DNA from: a bacterium
GTDB lineage: Bacteria; Cyanobacteriota; Vampirovibrionia; Obscuribacterales; Obscuribacteraceae
Assembly (NCBI GenBank): GCA_016124935.1
Contig: WGMS01000003.1
Coordinates: 124,001-188,000 of the forward strand
DNA: 64,000 nucleotides
Direction of reading: 5' to 3'
Positions 8,565 through 16,766 of this stretch are shown here, one piece after another. The position numbers and the translations under genes are program-made. How positions within the stretch are numbered: position 1 is the stretch's first letter; each line of letters opens with the position of its first letter. The notes under the pieces were generated by a model. That model was not told the origin of the DNA. It did not search any database and worked only from the letters and a program-made list of their open reading frames with translations.

Positions 8565-8831
8565 TTATTTCGAGAACAGGTTGTTTTCTCTCTCAAGATC
8601 GCGCATAGCTCCCTCATAAAGCAACTGCTTCATGTATGTCTGATACCTTACTCCTCTGAGTTTAGCTGCACGCTTGAGCAAATCAACTTGTTTTTTCGTC
8701 CACCGAAAATTCACTCGAACTTCTTCGTCCGCTTCTGAGATCATTTTTTTGACCTTCTTATCCAGGTCCGGCGGCAAATCGAAGTCACCAAGATCTTCAA
8801 TCTCCTGACTTTGCCGCTGCCTTTTAGCCAT
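8565..8831 (-). CDS. CopG/BrnA-like ribbon-helix-helix protein, orphan
   Basis: Small basic/acidic protein (88 aa) resembling CopG/BrnA-type antitoxins: a central V-N-F-R-W-T-K-K-Q-V-D-L-L-K-R-A-A strand-helix, then G-V-R-Y-Q-T-Y-M-K-Q-L-L as the second helix of a ribbon-helix-helix. The ATG at 8831 is preferred to an upstream GTG because an AGGTG lies 7 nt before it. Such antitoxins normally follow a BrnT-like RNase toxin, but here the gene has its own promoter (8877-8905) and no toxin on either side, so it is an orphan antitoxin or a stand-alone repressor. It converges on the regulator gene with 3 bp between stops. Confidence 0.7.
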   Translation of the reverse strand: MAKRQRQSQEIEDLGDFDLPPDLDKKVKKMISEADEEVRVNFRWTKKQVDLLKRAAKLRGVRYQTYMKQLLYEGAMRDLERENNLFSK

Positions 8832-8876
8832 ACTCCTCACCTGGTAAAAGAGGAACCAACAGATACCGATACTAAA

Positions 8877-8905
8877 ACTGTAGACAGATAGTGCATTTTT
8901 GTCAA
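8877..8905 (-). promoter_or_regulatory. Sigma-70-type promoter of CopG-like gene
   Basis: Minus-strand TTGACA (8900-8905, exact consensus) and TACAGT (8877-8882) are spaced by exactly 17 bp, about 46 bp upstream of the ATG at 8831. The -35 box is inside a tandem repeat (8897-8920), so repressor binding there would block RNA polymerase. Confidence 0.65.
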
Positions 8906-8920
8906 TACTTTAGTCAATAC
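8897..8920. repeat. 12-bp tandem direct repeat, likely operator
   Basis: Two adjacent 12-bp copies (8897-8908 and 8909-8920; plus strand TTTTGTCAATAC and TTTAGTCAATAC) differ at one position. The minus strand reads GTATTGAC-[TA]-AAA twice. The first copy contains the -35 box of the CopG-like gene. Ribbon-helix-helix repressors typically bind such short repeats cooperatively, so autoregulation is inferred. Confidence 0.6.
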
Positions 8921-8980
8921 ATCGCTAAGCCAGATAAGTAAAGTTCCTCCGCCCTTTCATTAACAGCAGCACTCCACAAT

Positions 8981-9736
8981 ATGGTAAAACTGCTCAATCA
9001 GGAAGCACAACCAGGTATCACGCAGGCAATCCCGATGATGATTATCAAAGCCTCCTCCCGGGGAGAAACCAAGACCGAATGGCTGGACAGCAAACACAGC
9101 TTTTCTTTCGCCGAATATTACAACCCGGATAGAATGGGCTATCGCTCCCTCAGAGTTGTCAACGAGGACAGGGTAGGGCCCTCTCGCGGATTTCCAAATC
9201 ATCCCCACAGCGACATGGAGATCCTGACCTATGTAATCTCCGGCAAACTTGCCCATAAGGACAGCATGGGCAACGGCTCGGTAATAGAGCCGGGGGATTT
9301 TCAGCTCATGACCGCCGGTGAGGGCATCATTCACAGCGAATTCAACGCCTCTGAAGACGATGAATGCCACTTCTACCAAATTTGGATCAAGCCCCAGGCT
9401 AAAGACCTGAAACCAGGCTACCAGCAAAGAAGTACTAAAACACCTGCGTTCAAAACGAATTCTCTGACACCGATAGTGACACCAACCGGTGGCGATGACA
9501 CCATGTCGATCAACCAGAATGCCGAGGTCACCCTGGGCGTTTTTGAAAAAGACGAAGTTGTTGTTTTTCCGCAGAAACAAGACTATCCCTACGGATTTCT
9601 CCAGATTCTGGAAGGCAAAGTCAAGCTGGCAGAGCATCTGTTAGAAGCTGGCGACGGAGCCGGGTTCGAGTTCGCAAAAGTAGAGCGTATTACCGCCGTG
9701 GAAGACTGCCGGCTGCTCTTGTTCTATCTGACTTAA
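8981..9736 (+). CDS. Pirin-family bicupin protein
   Basis: Bicupin similar to E. coli YhhW/pirin. The N-terminal cupin carries the metal site H74-x-H76 (N-H-P-H-S-D-M-E), H118 and E120 (I-I-H-S-E), as in pirins with quercetin 2,3-dioxygenase activity. The motif W-L-D-S-K-H-S-F-S-F-A near residue 34 is the family hallmark. The C-terminal cupin (about 150-250) lacks an obvious metal site, as usual. Family length is about 232, and similarity begins at Met20 (position 9038), so the true start may be there; neither candidate has a clear Shine-Dalgarno. The physiological substrate is not deducible. Confidence 0.88.
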   Translation: MVKLLNQEAQPGITQAIPMMIIKASSRGETKTEWLDSKHSFSFAEYYNPDRMGYRSLRVVNEDRVGPSRGFPNHPHSDMEILTYVISGKLAHKDSMGNGSVIEPGDFQLMTAGEGIIHSEFNASEDDECHFYQIWIKPQAKDLKPGYQQRSTKTPAFKTNSLTPIVTPTGGDDTMSINQNAEVTLGVFEKDEVVVFPQKQDYPYGFLQILEGKVKLAEHLLEAGDGAGFEFAKVERITAVEDCRLLLFYLT

Positions 9737-9888
9737 ATCCGGAGACTCCAAGTCAATGGCACCGGATATCCACAGACGAAACTATCGAGAAAGCGATAGA
9801 GAAAACCTGTGGTCGATTCTGGAGCCCACGCTTGGCTAGCTTTTGTAGATGCCTTCGTGATGTGTAAAACGCTGTGAGATTTATGTCA

Positions 9889-10542
9889 TCAATCCATTGG
9901 AACGGCAGGCTTGAATGGATCTGTCACCCTTGGTCCTATCTTGTTGTCTGTGATGTCACCACCACCACCGTATGAATCAAAAACACCCGCTTCATTAGCC
10001 ATTTTTGCAAATGAAACCAAATCTTTCGGACTGAACTTACCGGTAAGATTTTCCATATCGAGATTCTCGAAGCCTGGCTCGCCCTTCATTTTCATTAAAG
10101 CCAGAAAAGCACTGTTCCGCTTCTCTACATCCGCCTCGCTATCTCCAGGGAAGTGTTCATTAGCGAGACCAAGCCCTTCTTGCACGGGATCGATATCTAT
10201 CTGCTGACTCATAGAATACCCGGCTATCGCATTGGTATCGCTTGCCTCAAACTGCTCTGTACGCTGCATCGATATGCCCTGATCAATGAATTTCTCTCCT
10301 GAACCTTCCGGCTCTGACTTGTCGGAAATTTTACTGCCAACGTCCAATGCTCCGTTCTCACCAAAATCTATCATTGGCGTTCCAAACTTACCGTCTAGTT
10401 CATTACCTGCCGCTGGACTTTCTTTGCTCTGAGCAGCCTGTTCGCGAAGCAACTCACCTGCCTGGTGAGACATTTTAAGGTCCGCATCACCACTTACTTC
10501 CGCTACAGGTGCTTTTGGTGTTTCCAGTTGATTTTCAGCCAT
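9889..10542 (-). CDS. Acidic hydrophilic protein, unknown function
   Basis: Not recognised. The 217-residue protein is acidic and hydrophilic with no signal peptide, membrane segment or cysteine. Residues 1-110 are rich in Glu, Ala, Gly and Ser and likely disordered. The C-terminal half has short helices (F-L-A-L-M-K-M-K, then D-L-V-S-F-A-K-M-A-N-E-A) and a G-G-G-G-D stretch. It resembles in style, though not in detectable sequence, the leaderless N-terminally disordered proteins at 18586-19587, 22700-23776 and 59758-60342. The 293 bp between it and the zinc-ribbon gene hold no supported gene, only the palindrome at 10791-10812. Confidence 0.6.
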   Translation of the reverse strand: MAENQLETPKAPVAEVSGDADLKMSHQAGELLREQAAQSKESPAAGNELDGKFGTPMIDFGENGALDVGSKISDKSEPEGSGEKFIDQGISMQRTEQFEASDTNAIAGYSMSQQIDIDPVQEGLGLANEHFPGDSEADVEKRNSAFLALMKMKGEPGFENLDMENLTGKFSPKDLVSFAKMANEAGVFDSYGGGGDITDNKIGPRVTDPFKPAVPMD

Positions 10543-10790
10543 GATATTTCCTCAAAGTAAACTTGATCACTTAACAAGAGTGATCAACAGAAAAACAGCT
10601 CGTGAGGCTAGTAATTTGCGCTTGCCACTCGATTACATTAATTGAGCAGAGTGACCGCATCGTGACAAAACACCCGACTGGCAGATTCTCCTGGATAGAT
10701 ACCGCTTCCTGGCCCGATTCAAAGTCCAAGTCTTGAACAGCTTTATCCCTAAACACCCCAAGACTGCATCGACAAGAGGTCATAAATTAT

Positions 10791-10812
10791 ATAGATAATG
10801 CACTTTATCTAT
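10791..10812. promoter_or_regulatory. Palindromic operator candidate upstream of zinc-ribbon gene
   Basis: Inverted repeat ATAGATAA - 6 bp - TTATCTAT ends 23 bp before the ATG at 10836. Its left arm includes GATAAT (10794-10799), a good -10 match, with TCGACA (10769-10774) 19 bp upstream as an imperfect -35. A third TTATCTA copy follows at about 10822. The layout fits an operator overlapping a promoter; inference only. Confidence 0.4.
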
Positions 10813-10835
10813 CCGTTTGTGTTATCTAATATGGC

Positions 10836-12269
10836 ATGAATAAAAAGCCAACTGGAAAAAAACTGCTGAAGCTCCAACAACGTTTTCTCGATATGCGCAG
10901 TCCTAAAGCAAGTGACAGGTATCTCGATCAAGTTAAGGAATTGGCTCCGCTCAAACATTCCCTTCTTTCAGAGCTCTATCCGGAAATTTATCAAGACTGG
11001 TTGCATGAACTGAATGAAGGATTTGAACCGGATGATTTCAACGAAGGATCACAATGGATGGCATGGTGGTTTTGCCCTAAAGGACCTGACCATATCTATT
11101 TGCAAAAGATCGAATCTCATACAAGATCACTGAGAGATGAATCAAAATTTGGCGGGTGTCCATTTTGTGCCGGTTTCTATGGTTCCAAAACCAATAATCT
11201 ATCGACTCTATATCCTCAGTTGACCGAAGAATGGCTTATCACAATGAACAAGCCATTATTGCCCGAATACGTGAGCTACGGTTGTAGTTATAAAATCTGG
11301 TGGAAATGCAGAGACTGTAAGCATAAGTGGCAGGCAACCGTCGCAAACAGAACTGGAGGAGATTCTGGTTGTCCAAAATGTAATCTTGGTGAATCCATTG
11401 ATTTGAGGGACTATCCAAAGGCATTGAAGCAGTTTGATCGCAAGAAAAATAAAGGTGTGGATCCTTATAGTTTAAAAGCTCATGACAAATATCACTGGAG
11501 ATGTACAAAAGACAGAAATCATACCTGGGTGGCAGGGTTTTACAAAACCCGAAAAGGCGAGCGTTGCCCTTACTGCAAAGGATCAAAAGCTTCGGCTTCC
11601 AACAATCTTGGGTTGAGAAAAGACCTTTCTAAACAGTGGCATCCTACCAAAAACGGCAGTTTAAAACCTCGTGATTTCTCTCTTTCATCTCCTAAAACTG
11701 TCTGGTGGAAGTGCAACAAAGGTTCGGATCATGAATGGAAGTCAATGGTAGTAACTCGTGTTAAAGGCAAAGGCTCTTGCCCGTTTTGTATAAATCACTT
11801 TGTATCCAAGACAAATAGTTTGGCCTCACGGTTTCCCAAAATAGCAAAACAATGGCATCCGACTAAAAATAAGCCGCTGACACCGAAAGATGTAACCGGT
11901 GAGTCAACTAAAAAAGTTTGGTGGATCTGCAATGAAGGACCGGATCATGAATGGCTCGCAGTTATCAATACGCGCACTAAAGTTGGTACCGGCTGTCCCT
12001 GCTGCGCCAATAAAAAGCTCTCCGTTACTAATAGTCTGGCGGGTTATCCGCTATTGATGAAAGAATTCGATAAGAAGAAAAACAAGGGGTTAGATCCGGC
12101 CGAATTAATAGCTTATTCCCTTAAAAAGGTCTGGTGGCGTTGCTCAAGCTGCAATAGAAGCTGGCAAACTAAAATTCGTCTTCGTGCCGTTTTGGGAAGA
12201 GGTTGTCGGTCCTGTGCTCTCAGAAAAAGAGGGCAAAAGGTGAAATCAAGCCGAACTTCAACTTTATGA
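10836..12269 (+). CDS. Six-repeat zinc-ribbon protein (DUF4379-like)
   Basis: The protein consists of six zinc-ribbon repeats of the DUF4379 type: W-W-x-C...H-x-W...R...G-x-x-C-P-x-C. Cys pairs lie at about residues 80/108-111, 158-161/179-182, 223/244-247, 293/315-318, 365/387-390 and 436-439/457-460. Most linkers carry S-x-T-N-x-L and W-H-P-T-K-N. In some repeats His (D-H-E-W, N-H-T-W) replaces the second Cys of the first knuckle. In other bacteria such repeats often precede a Vsr-like endonuclease domain; none is present in these 477 residues. Codon use is more AT-rich than neighbouring genes, suggesting transfer. A terminator follows at 12350. Confidence 0.8.
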   Translation: MNKKPTGKKLLKLQQRFLDMRSPKASDRYLDQVKELAPLKHSLLSELYPEIYQDWLHELNEGFEPDDFNEGSQWMAWWFCPKGPDHIYLQKIESHTRSLRDESKFGGCPFCAGFYGSKTNNLSTLYPQLTEEWLITMNKPLLPEYVSYGCSYKIWWKCRDCKHKWQATVANRTGGDSGCPKCNLGESIDLRDYPKALKQFDRKKNKGVDPYSLKAHDKYHWRCTKDRNHTWVAGFYKTRKGERCPYCKGSKASASNNLGLRKDLSKQWHPTKNGSLKPRDFSLSSPKTVWWKCNKGSDHEWKSMVVTRVKGKGSCPFCINHFVSKTNSLASRFPKIAKQWHPTKNKPLTPKDVTGESTKKVWWICNEGPDHEWLAVINTRTKVGTGCPCCANKKLSVTNSLAGYPLLMKEFDKKKNKGLDPAELIAYSLKKVWWRCSSCNRSWQTKIRLRAVLGRGCRSCALRKRGQKVKSSRTSTL

Positions 12270-12349
12270 ATCGAAGAATAATGAAGAATCCTAATAATCG
12301 TGGTGAGTCAATATAGAGTGTTGGCTGATACTATAGCGGATTCCTCACG

Positions 12350-12381
12350 GCACTCAGTCAAAAAAATTGACTGGTGCTTTT
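12350..12381 (+). terminator. Intrinsic terminator after zinc-ribbon gene
   Basis: Stem GCAC-(T)-CAGTCAA / TTGACTG-GTGC with one bulged base and an A-rich loop, followed by TTTT. It lies 80 bp after the stop of the zinc-ribbon gene and 40 bp before the NUDIX gene. Confidence 0.7.
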
Positions 12382-12421
12382 AAAAACACTCGCTGCCAAC
12401 AACAAACCTTCTAACTAAACC

Positions 12422-12883
12422 ATGACCTCAAAAATGCGCCAGAGACCAGCCGCCCGCCTTCTCGTCATCGACGAAGAAGAGCGCGTTCTGCTGTTCAAAT
12501 TTGCCTTCGCAGAAGGCGCTCTTGCCGGAAGCATTTTCTGGGCAACGCCAGGCGGAGCTCTCGACCCCGGCGAGAGCTTTGAAGAAGCCGCGAAGAGAGA
12601 GCTCTTCGAAGAGACGGGAATGGTGATTGACGCCGTCGAAGAGCATGTAGCTGAAAAGCAATTTGTACTGCCGCTGCCGGAAGGCGGCGAAGCATTCGCC
12701 ACCGAGCGCTTCTATCTGGTGCGAACAGTAAACAAACCGCTAAGCAAAGACAACTGGACCGAGCTGGAAAATCAAGTGATGACCGAGCATAAATGGTGGC
12801 ACAAGCATGAACTGCATGCCACCACCGACACCGTCTACCCTGAGGATCTGGCTGATATCCTCGCCCGCATCCTCAACCAATAA
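12422..12883 (+). CDS. NUDIX hydrolase
   Basis: Small (153 aa) hydrolase of nucleoside-diphosphate-linked compounds. The Nudix box is complete: G-x5-E-x7-R-E-L-x-E-E-x-G-M, read as G-A-L-D-P-G-E at about 41-47 through R-E-L-F-E-E-T-G-M at 55-63. The glutamates coordinate catalytic Mg2+. It starts with M-T-S-K-M-R-Q-R-P-A-A-R, a common NUDIX N-terminus. The substrate (nucleotide sugar, ADP-ribose, oxidised dNTP or other) cannot be assigned. It converges on 12888-13523 with 4 bp between stops. Confidence 0.93.
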   Translation: MTSKMRQRPAARLLVIDEEERVLLFKFAFAEGALAGSIFWATPGGALDPGESFEEAAKRELFEETGMVIDAVEEHVAEKQFVLPLPEGGEAFATERFYLVRTVNKPLSKDNWTELENQVMTEHKWWHKHELHATTDTVYPEDLADILARILNQ

Positions 12884-12887
12884 TAGG

Positions 12888-13523
12888 CTATTTAGACGGC
12901 TCTAGTTTCATCTTATCGTAGTCATAGAATCCAAAATGCCCAAACAGAGGGTAGTTCTTTGCAGCAGGCGGAACGAGAGCCAGAACGAAGTTCCCATTCC
13001 TCTTACCTGCGGCGCTGAAAGAATATACACCGGCTTTTTCGATATCTAGTTCTCCAATATAGATGCACTGTACTCTGTCTCCAAAACCGTTATCCCCTGA
13101 AGACGGCGTGTCAGACACATACTGCCGCACGGTCCCGAGAGAGTCGCAAATAGCGATTTTGGGATAAGGAAACTCATCTGGCGAAATGGGCTCTTGCAGC
13201 TCCGCCATTTTAGGGATTGCTGTTTCTCGTGACTGCCCACGACAATGCCACCCGGGGTAATACCATATTTCATATTTGGCTCGGTTCAAGTGAACAGAGT
13301 AGCTACCCGGCATCATATACTTCTTGCTGGAGAACTGAGGAAAATCCTCCTGAAATATGCCACAAAGAAACGAGAAGCCGAAGCACACTGAAGCTACTAC
13401 GATTAATCTGATTCGAATTCGAAGTGTCAAACCAACCACCACAGAATTACCCAGATCAAGATCTATCATCCGAGGGAGCTTGCAGACGGTCTGTACAAAC
13501 AGTTGATTAACTGCCTTGTTCAA
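12888..13523 (-). CDS. Single-pass membrane-anchored protein, unknown function
   Basis: Not recognised. One hydrophobic segment (about residues 38-57, L-I-V-V-A-S-V-C-F-G-F-S-F-L-C) near the N-terminus anchors or exports a soluble C-terminal domain of about 150 residues, with a G-V-Y-S-F-S-A-A-G-K and L-A-L-V-P-P pattern suggesting a beta-rich fold. The start may be Met19 (13469), which would put the hydrophobic stretch close to the N-terminus like a signal anchor; neither site has a clear Shine-Dalgarno. Its promoter would lie in the 122-bp divergent region shared with the acyl-CoA-dehydrogenase-like gene. Confidence 0.6.
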   Translation of the reverse strand: MNKAVNQLFVQTVCKLPRMIDLDLGNSVVVGLTLRIRIRLIVVASVCFGFSFLCGIFQEDFPQFSSKKYMMPGSYSVHLNRAKYEIWYYPGWHCRGQSRETAIPKMAELQEPISPDEFPYPKIAICDSLGTVRQYVSDTPSSGDNGFGDRVQCIYIGELDIEKAGVYSFSAAGKRNGNFVLALVPPAAKNYPLFGHFGFYDYDKMKLEPSK

Positions 13524-13645
13524 CTACACAGATGCATCGCTATCATCCATTGACATCATCATCTCTTAAACCTTTCGATATAGATGGGAGATGCGCCAAG
13601 AGCCGATCTATAATCATCAACCTGAGACCAAGGAGATAAAACCTG

Positions 13646-14803
13646 ATGGTGACAAAGCCCATGACAAACACCGTGGAGCTCGCCCGCGAGCTTGCCCAGA
13701 ACGGCATAGCCACAAACGCCGCCAAAACGGACAGCACTGCTTCGTTTCCCGAAGCATCTATAAAAGCACTGGGCGAATCCGGATTGCTGGGGCTGATGGT
13801 CCCCAAAGCCCACGGCGGCAAAGAGGCGACCATTAGAGAATTCGTCGACACAGTCTCCGAAATAGCAGCCTCCTGCGCCTCCACCGGCATGATCTTCGTC
13901 ATGCACTGCTGCGCCACCCATGTCATCAAAAACACTCTGGGTGACGACGCCGCAGCGCCCATCCTGCGCGATATAGCCGCCGGCAAGCACCTGACCACTC
14001 TGGCGTGCAGCGAGCGCGGTACTGGTACGCATTTCTATGCCAGCCACAGCACCTCTAAAAAAGAGGGCGGCAAATATCTGTTATCCGGAGAAAAATGCTT
14101 CGTGACCAGCGCCAGATACGCCGACAGCTACGTCCTCTCCACCCAGGCAGCCGAGAACGGCGGACCGCTCGCCACCTCTTTCTACCTGGTAGAAAAATCG
14201 GACAAAGGCTACGAATTTCAGGGCGACTGGAACGGTCTAGGCCTGCGCGGCAACGAAAGCTGTGTACTGAAGCTCAACGACTGCGCCGTGCCCGCCGATA
14301 GAGTGCTGGGTGAGGAAGGCGCCGGGCTCGGCTTCGCCATCGCGACGATTCTTCCGCTCTTTCTCATCGGAACAGCCGCTGTCTACACCGGCATCGCCAG
14401 AGCCGCCTACGAAGCCTCTTGTGCCCATGTCAAAGACCGGCACCACAAACATACCGGTGACGCCCTCGCCGACCTGCAGACCATAAGGCGGTCCATTGCC
14501 GACATGAAGGTCTCGGTACATTCGACAAAAGCCTTTATCGACAGCATCGCAGACATCTTTGATGAGTCGCCCGAGACTCCCGACCTCTTGATTCAACTGA
14601 TGGAAGCCAAGCTTCTTTCTACCAAAACAGTCAAAGAAGTAACCATGAACGCCATGCAAGTCTGTGGTGGCATCGCATACTCTGGAGCACTACCTGTGGA
14701 GCGCTACATGCGCGACGGACTGGCCGGTTCGGTAATGGCACCGACCAGCGACGTGCTCGCCGACCTCATCGGTAAAGCCGCCCTCGGTCAGCCTTTGATG
14801 TAG
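13646..14803 (+). CDS. Acyl-CoA-dehydrogenase-fold flavoprotein lacking catalytic Glu
   Basis: Full-length (385 aa) member of the acyl-CoA dehydrogenase superfamily: helical N-terminal domain, middle beta-domain starting T-L-A-C-S-E-R-G-T-G-T-H (FAD-binding strand), and C-terminal helical bundle ending R-D-G-L-A-G-S-V-M-A-P-T-S-D-V. In dehydrogenases the last segment carries the catalytic base as R-D-x6-Y-E-G-T; here that position is Ala365, so classical alpha,beta-dehydrogenation is doubtful. Relatives without the Glu include flavin monooxygenases such as DszC. An AGGAG lies 10 nt before the ATG. It is followed after 50 bp by a PhnD-like gene, probably co-transcribed. Confidence 0.85.
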   Translation: MVTKPMTNTVELARELAQNGIATNAAKTDSTASFPEASIKALGESGLLGLMVPKAHGGKEATIREFVDTVSEIAASCASTGMIFVMHCCATHVIKNTLGDDAAAPILRDIAAGKHLTTLACSERGTGTHFYASHSTSKKEGGKYLLSGEKCFVTSARYADSYVLSTQAAENGGPLATSFYLVEKSDKGYEFQGDWNGLGLRGNESCVLKLNDCAVPADRVLGEEGAGLGFAIATILPLFLIGTAAVYTGIARAAYEASCAHVKDRHHKHTGDALADLQTIRRSIADMKVSVHSTKAFIDSIADIFDESPETPDLLIQLMEAKLLSTKTVKEVTMNAMQVCGGIAYSGALPVERYMRDGLAGSVMAPTSDVLADLIGKAALGQPLM

Positions 14804-14853
14804 AACAGATTCAAATCAATCCAGAAAACATTCCAAACAAAACGGAGATGACT

Positions 14854-15678
14854 ATGAACAAGGAAAGAGTTCTTTTAGGTGCAGTGGCTTACACCCCGGC
14901 AGTGGTAGAGATCTGGGAAGGCATCAAAGATTACTTCAACGAGAACGGCTGCCCCTTCGACTTCGTTCTGTTTTCGAACTACGAAGCCCAGGTAGACGCC
15001 CTGCTCGACGGCTTCATCGACATTGCCTGGAACACCAATCTAGCTTTTGTTAAATGTGACCTCGCGCTTGCCGGCAAGGCGCGCATTCTCGCCATGCGCG
15101 ATACAGATTTGGATTTCACCAGCCACATCGTAGTCAAAAAAGACAGCTCAATAAACTCTATCGAAGACCTCAAGCAAAAACGTGTCGCCTTCGGCAGCAA
15201 AGACTCTGCCCAGGCAGCGATAATGCCTGAGTACTTCTTGCTGGACAAAGGACTGGTTGCAGACAGAGACTATACAGCTATCCGCTTCAACAGCGACGTC
15301 GGCAAACATGGTGACACCGGCAACAGTGAGCATGAAGTTGTAGACAGCGTACTAAAAGGCGAAGCCGACGCAGGCACCATTGGCGCCACTATCTGGCAAC
15401 AACTACAGAATAACGGCGCCGACCTAAAATGCATCTGGTCCAGCCCCGGCTACTCTCACTGCATCTTCACAGCCCTGCCGAATCTCGATGAAAAGAAAGC
15501 TGAGAACTTCACCACCACACTGATGAAGATGGACTACCAGAACCCTGACCACAGGCGCCTTCTCGATTTAGAAGGACTGAAAAAATGGGTCCCACCATCG
15601 AAAGACGGCTACAAAGAGATATTCAAAGCAGTAGAAAAGCTCAATTACGCAACTGCGACAACAGTGGCAGCGCGCTAA
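14854..15678 (+). CDS. PhnD-like substrate-binding protein without signal peptide
   Basis: Type II periplasmic-binding-protein fold like PhnD/SsuA/NMT1 proteins: I-D-I-A-W-N-T-N in the first lobe, then S-I-N-S-I-E-D-L-K-Q-K-R-V-A-F-G-S-K-D-S, the phosphate/phosphonate-binding S-x-D-S-type loop, and later G-E-A-D-A-G-T-I-G-A-T. There is no signal peptide or lipobox: the protein starts directly with the first beta strand, so it should be cytosolic. No permease or ATPase gene is near. Start at 14854 is chosen because GGAG lies 6 nt before it and directly abuts the other ATG at 14848. It probably works with the flavoprotein upstream; ligand unknown. Confidence 0.82.
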   Translation: MNKERVLLGAVAYTPAVVEIWEGIKDYFNENGCPFDFVLFSNYEAQVDALLDGFIDIAWNTNLAFVKCDLALAGKARILAMRDTDLDFTSHIVVKKDSSINSIEDLKQKRVAFGSKDSAQAAIMPEYFLLDKGLVADRDYTAIRFNSDVGKHGDTGNSEHEVVDSVLKGEADAGTIGATIWQQLQNNGADLKCIWSSPGYSHCIFTALPNLDEKKAENFTTTLMKMDYQNPDHRRLLDLEGLKKWVPPSKDGYKEIFKAVEKLNYATATTVAAR

Positions 15679-15733
15679 CTAAAGTAAAGCAAACTAAACT
15701 CAAGCGAACTAAACTCAACCCAGCTCAACTAAA

Positions 15734-16729
15734 TTAGTTGCCCATATAGAGCAGCTCTTCGGCGCCTGCGTCATCCACCATCACCGAGAAAGTGTCTTTC
15801 ACTTTGGTATATCCTACTGGCGGCTGAAAAGTGTTGCCCGGCAGCATGCCTTCTTTCACCCCGGTTATTTTGAAAAACGGCAGTTTGCTATAGTCTTTCT
15901 TTCCGTCTTTGGTCCCTGCAATGGTGGCATAACATTCAACTGCCAGACCAAGCTCCGGGTCGGCACCAAATAGCAATCCAACAGTGCGCGACAGCTCTGG
16001 ACTGGCATCGGTCACCACCCAAACATGTTCGTTGGCGGTTATATTTCTGACCTCTTTCACCTTGTGCTTAGAATCACCGCGCATACTAGACTGAGTTGGA
16101 GCCAACTCCTTGAGCATGTCGGTGGTGCCGTCCACCGGCGGGGTGTAGGATGGGCTGGTCGCAGTTCTTACATAGTGAATCGTGTCCAGTCCATGCAGCT
16201 TTTCGGCACCAACTTTTTGCCATGCAGACCAAGGTAAACGCGGCTTCGGCCCGGAGAAGAATGAAGGTATCATGCCTTCTCGCATAGAGCCGGCACGATG
16301 ATGACGACGACGTCCCCTGCGCCTTCCATCAGGGTGCAACTCACCGCCAGGTTTAAAAGGATCAGAGAATTCCAGATAGCGCTTATTGCTATCGTTGAAC
16401 ATCGTGACCATATCACCGTTAGGAACAATCGAATACCAATAGGTATTGAGCCGCCAGCTCTCAGCGCTTCGACAAAGCTCTACACTGTTAGAGCGTTTGG
16501 TCCAGTAGGTCAGTATCTTGCAGGGTACCTCCGGCAAGGCTTTGGCAGCCTTTTCTCTAGCCTGGCGCCTTTTCTCTGCCGCCGCTTTCGCCCTGGCTTT
16601 TCTTGCAACCCTGTCAGCTTTTTTCTTCGCGGCCTCGCTCTCATCGGCCTGGGGTCCGCACGAAACCAGGAGCAAGCAGCCTAGAACTAATCCGACAAAT
16701 GTGGGAATATTCTTGAACATGGATTCCAT
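15734..16729 (-). CDS. Lipoprotein of unknown function
   Basis: A type II signal peptide with lipobox L-V-S-C (Cys near residue 24) predicts lipid attachment and envelope location. The next 40 residues are a highly charged Lys/Ala/Arg/Glu helix (probable coiled coil), followed by a globular domain of about 250 residues with beta-rich character and a few cysteines. No family recognised. It is preceded, across 37 bp, by a divergent membrane protein gene. The 55 bp after its stop contain AT-rich near-repeats of AACTAAACTCAA. Confidence 0.7.
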   Translation of the reverse strand: MESMFKNIPTFVGLVLGCLLLVSCGPQADESEAAKKKADRVARKARAKAAAEKRRQAREKAAKALPEVPCKILTYWTKRSNSVELCRSAESWRLNTYWYSIVPNGDMVTMFNDSNKRYLEFSDPFKPGGELHPDGRRRGRRRHHRAGSMREGMIPSFFSGPKPRLPWSAWQKVGAEKLHGLDTIHYVRTATSPSYTPPVDGTTDMLKELAPTQSSMRGDSKHKVKEVRNITANEHVWVVTDASPELSRTVGLLFGADPELGLAVECYATIAGTKDGKKDYSKLPFFKITGVKEGMLPGNTFQPPVGYTKVKDTFSVMVDDAGAEELLYMGN

Positions 16730-16766
16730 TAAAGCCGGGGCGAATTAGTTCTCAGAATGGTAGCAG

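Noticed and set aside
8960..9637. Antisense frame of 225 codons
   Set aside because: Shadow of pirin.
10571..10783. 70-codon minus-strand frame
   Set aside because: Cys-rich, no Shine-Dalgarno, no family; probably not a gene.
15679..15733. AACTAAACTCAA-like near repeats
   Set aside because: Imperfect and short; no sign of function.
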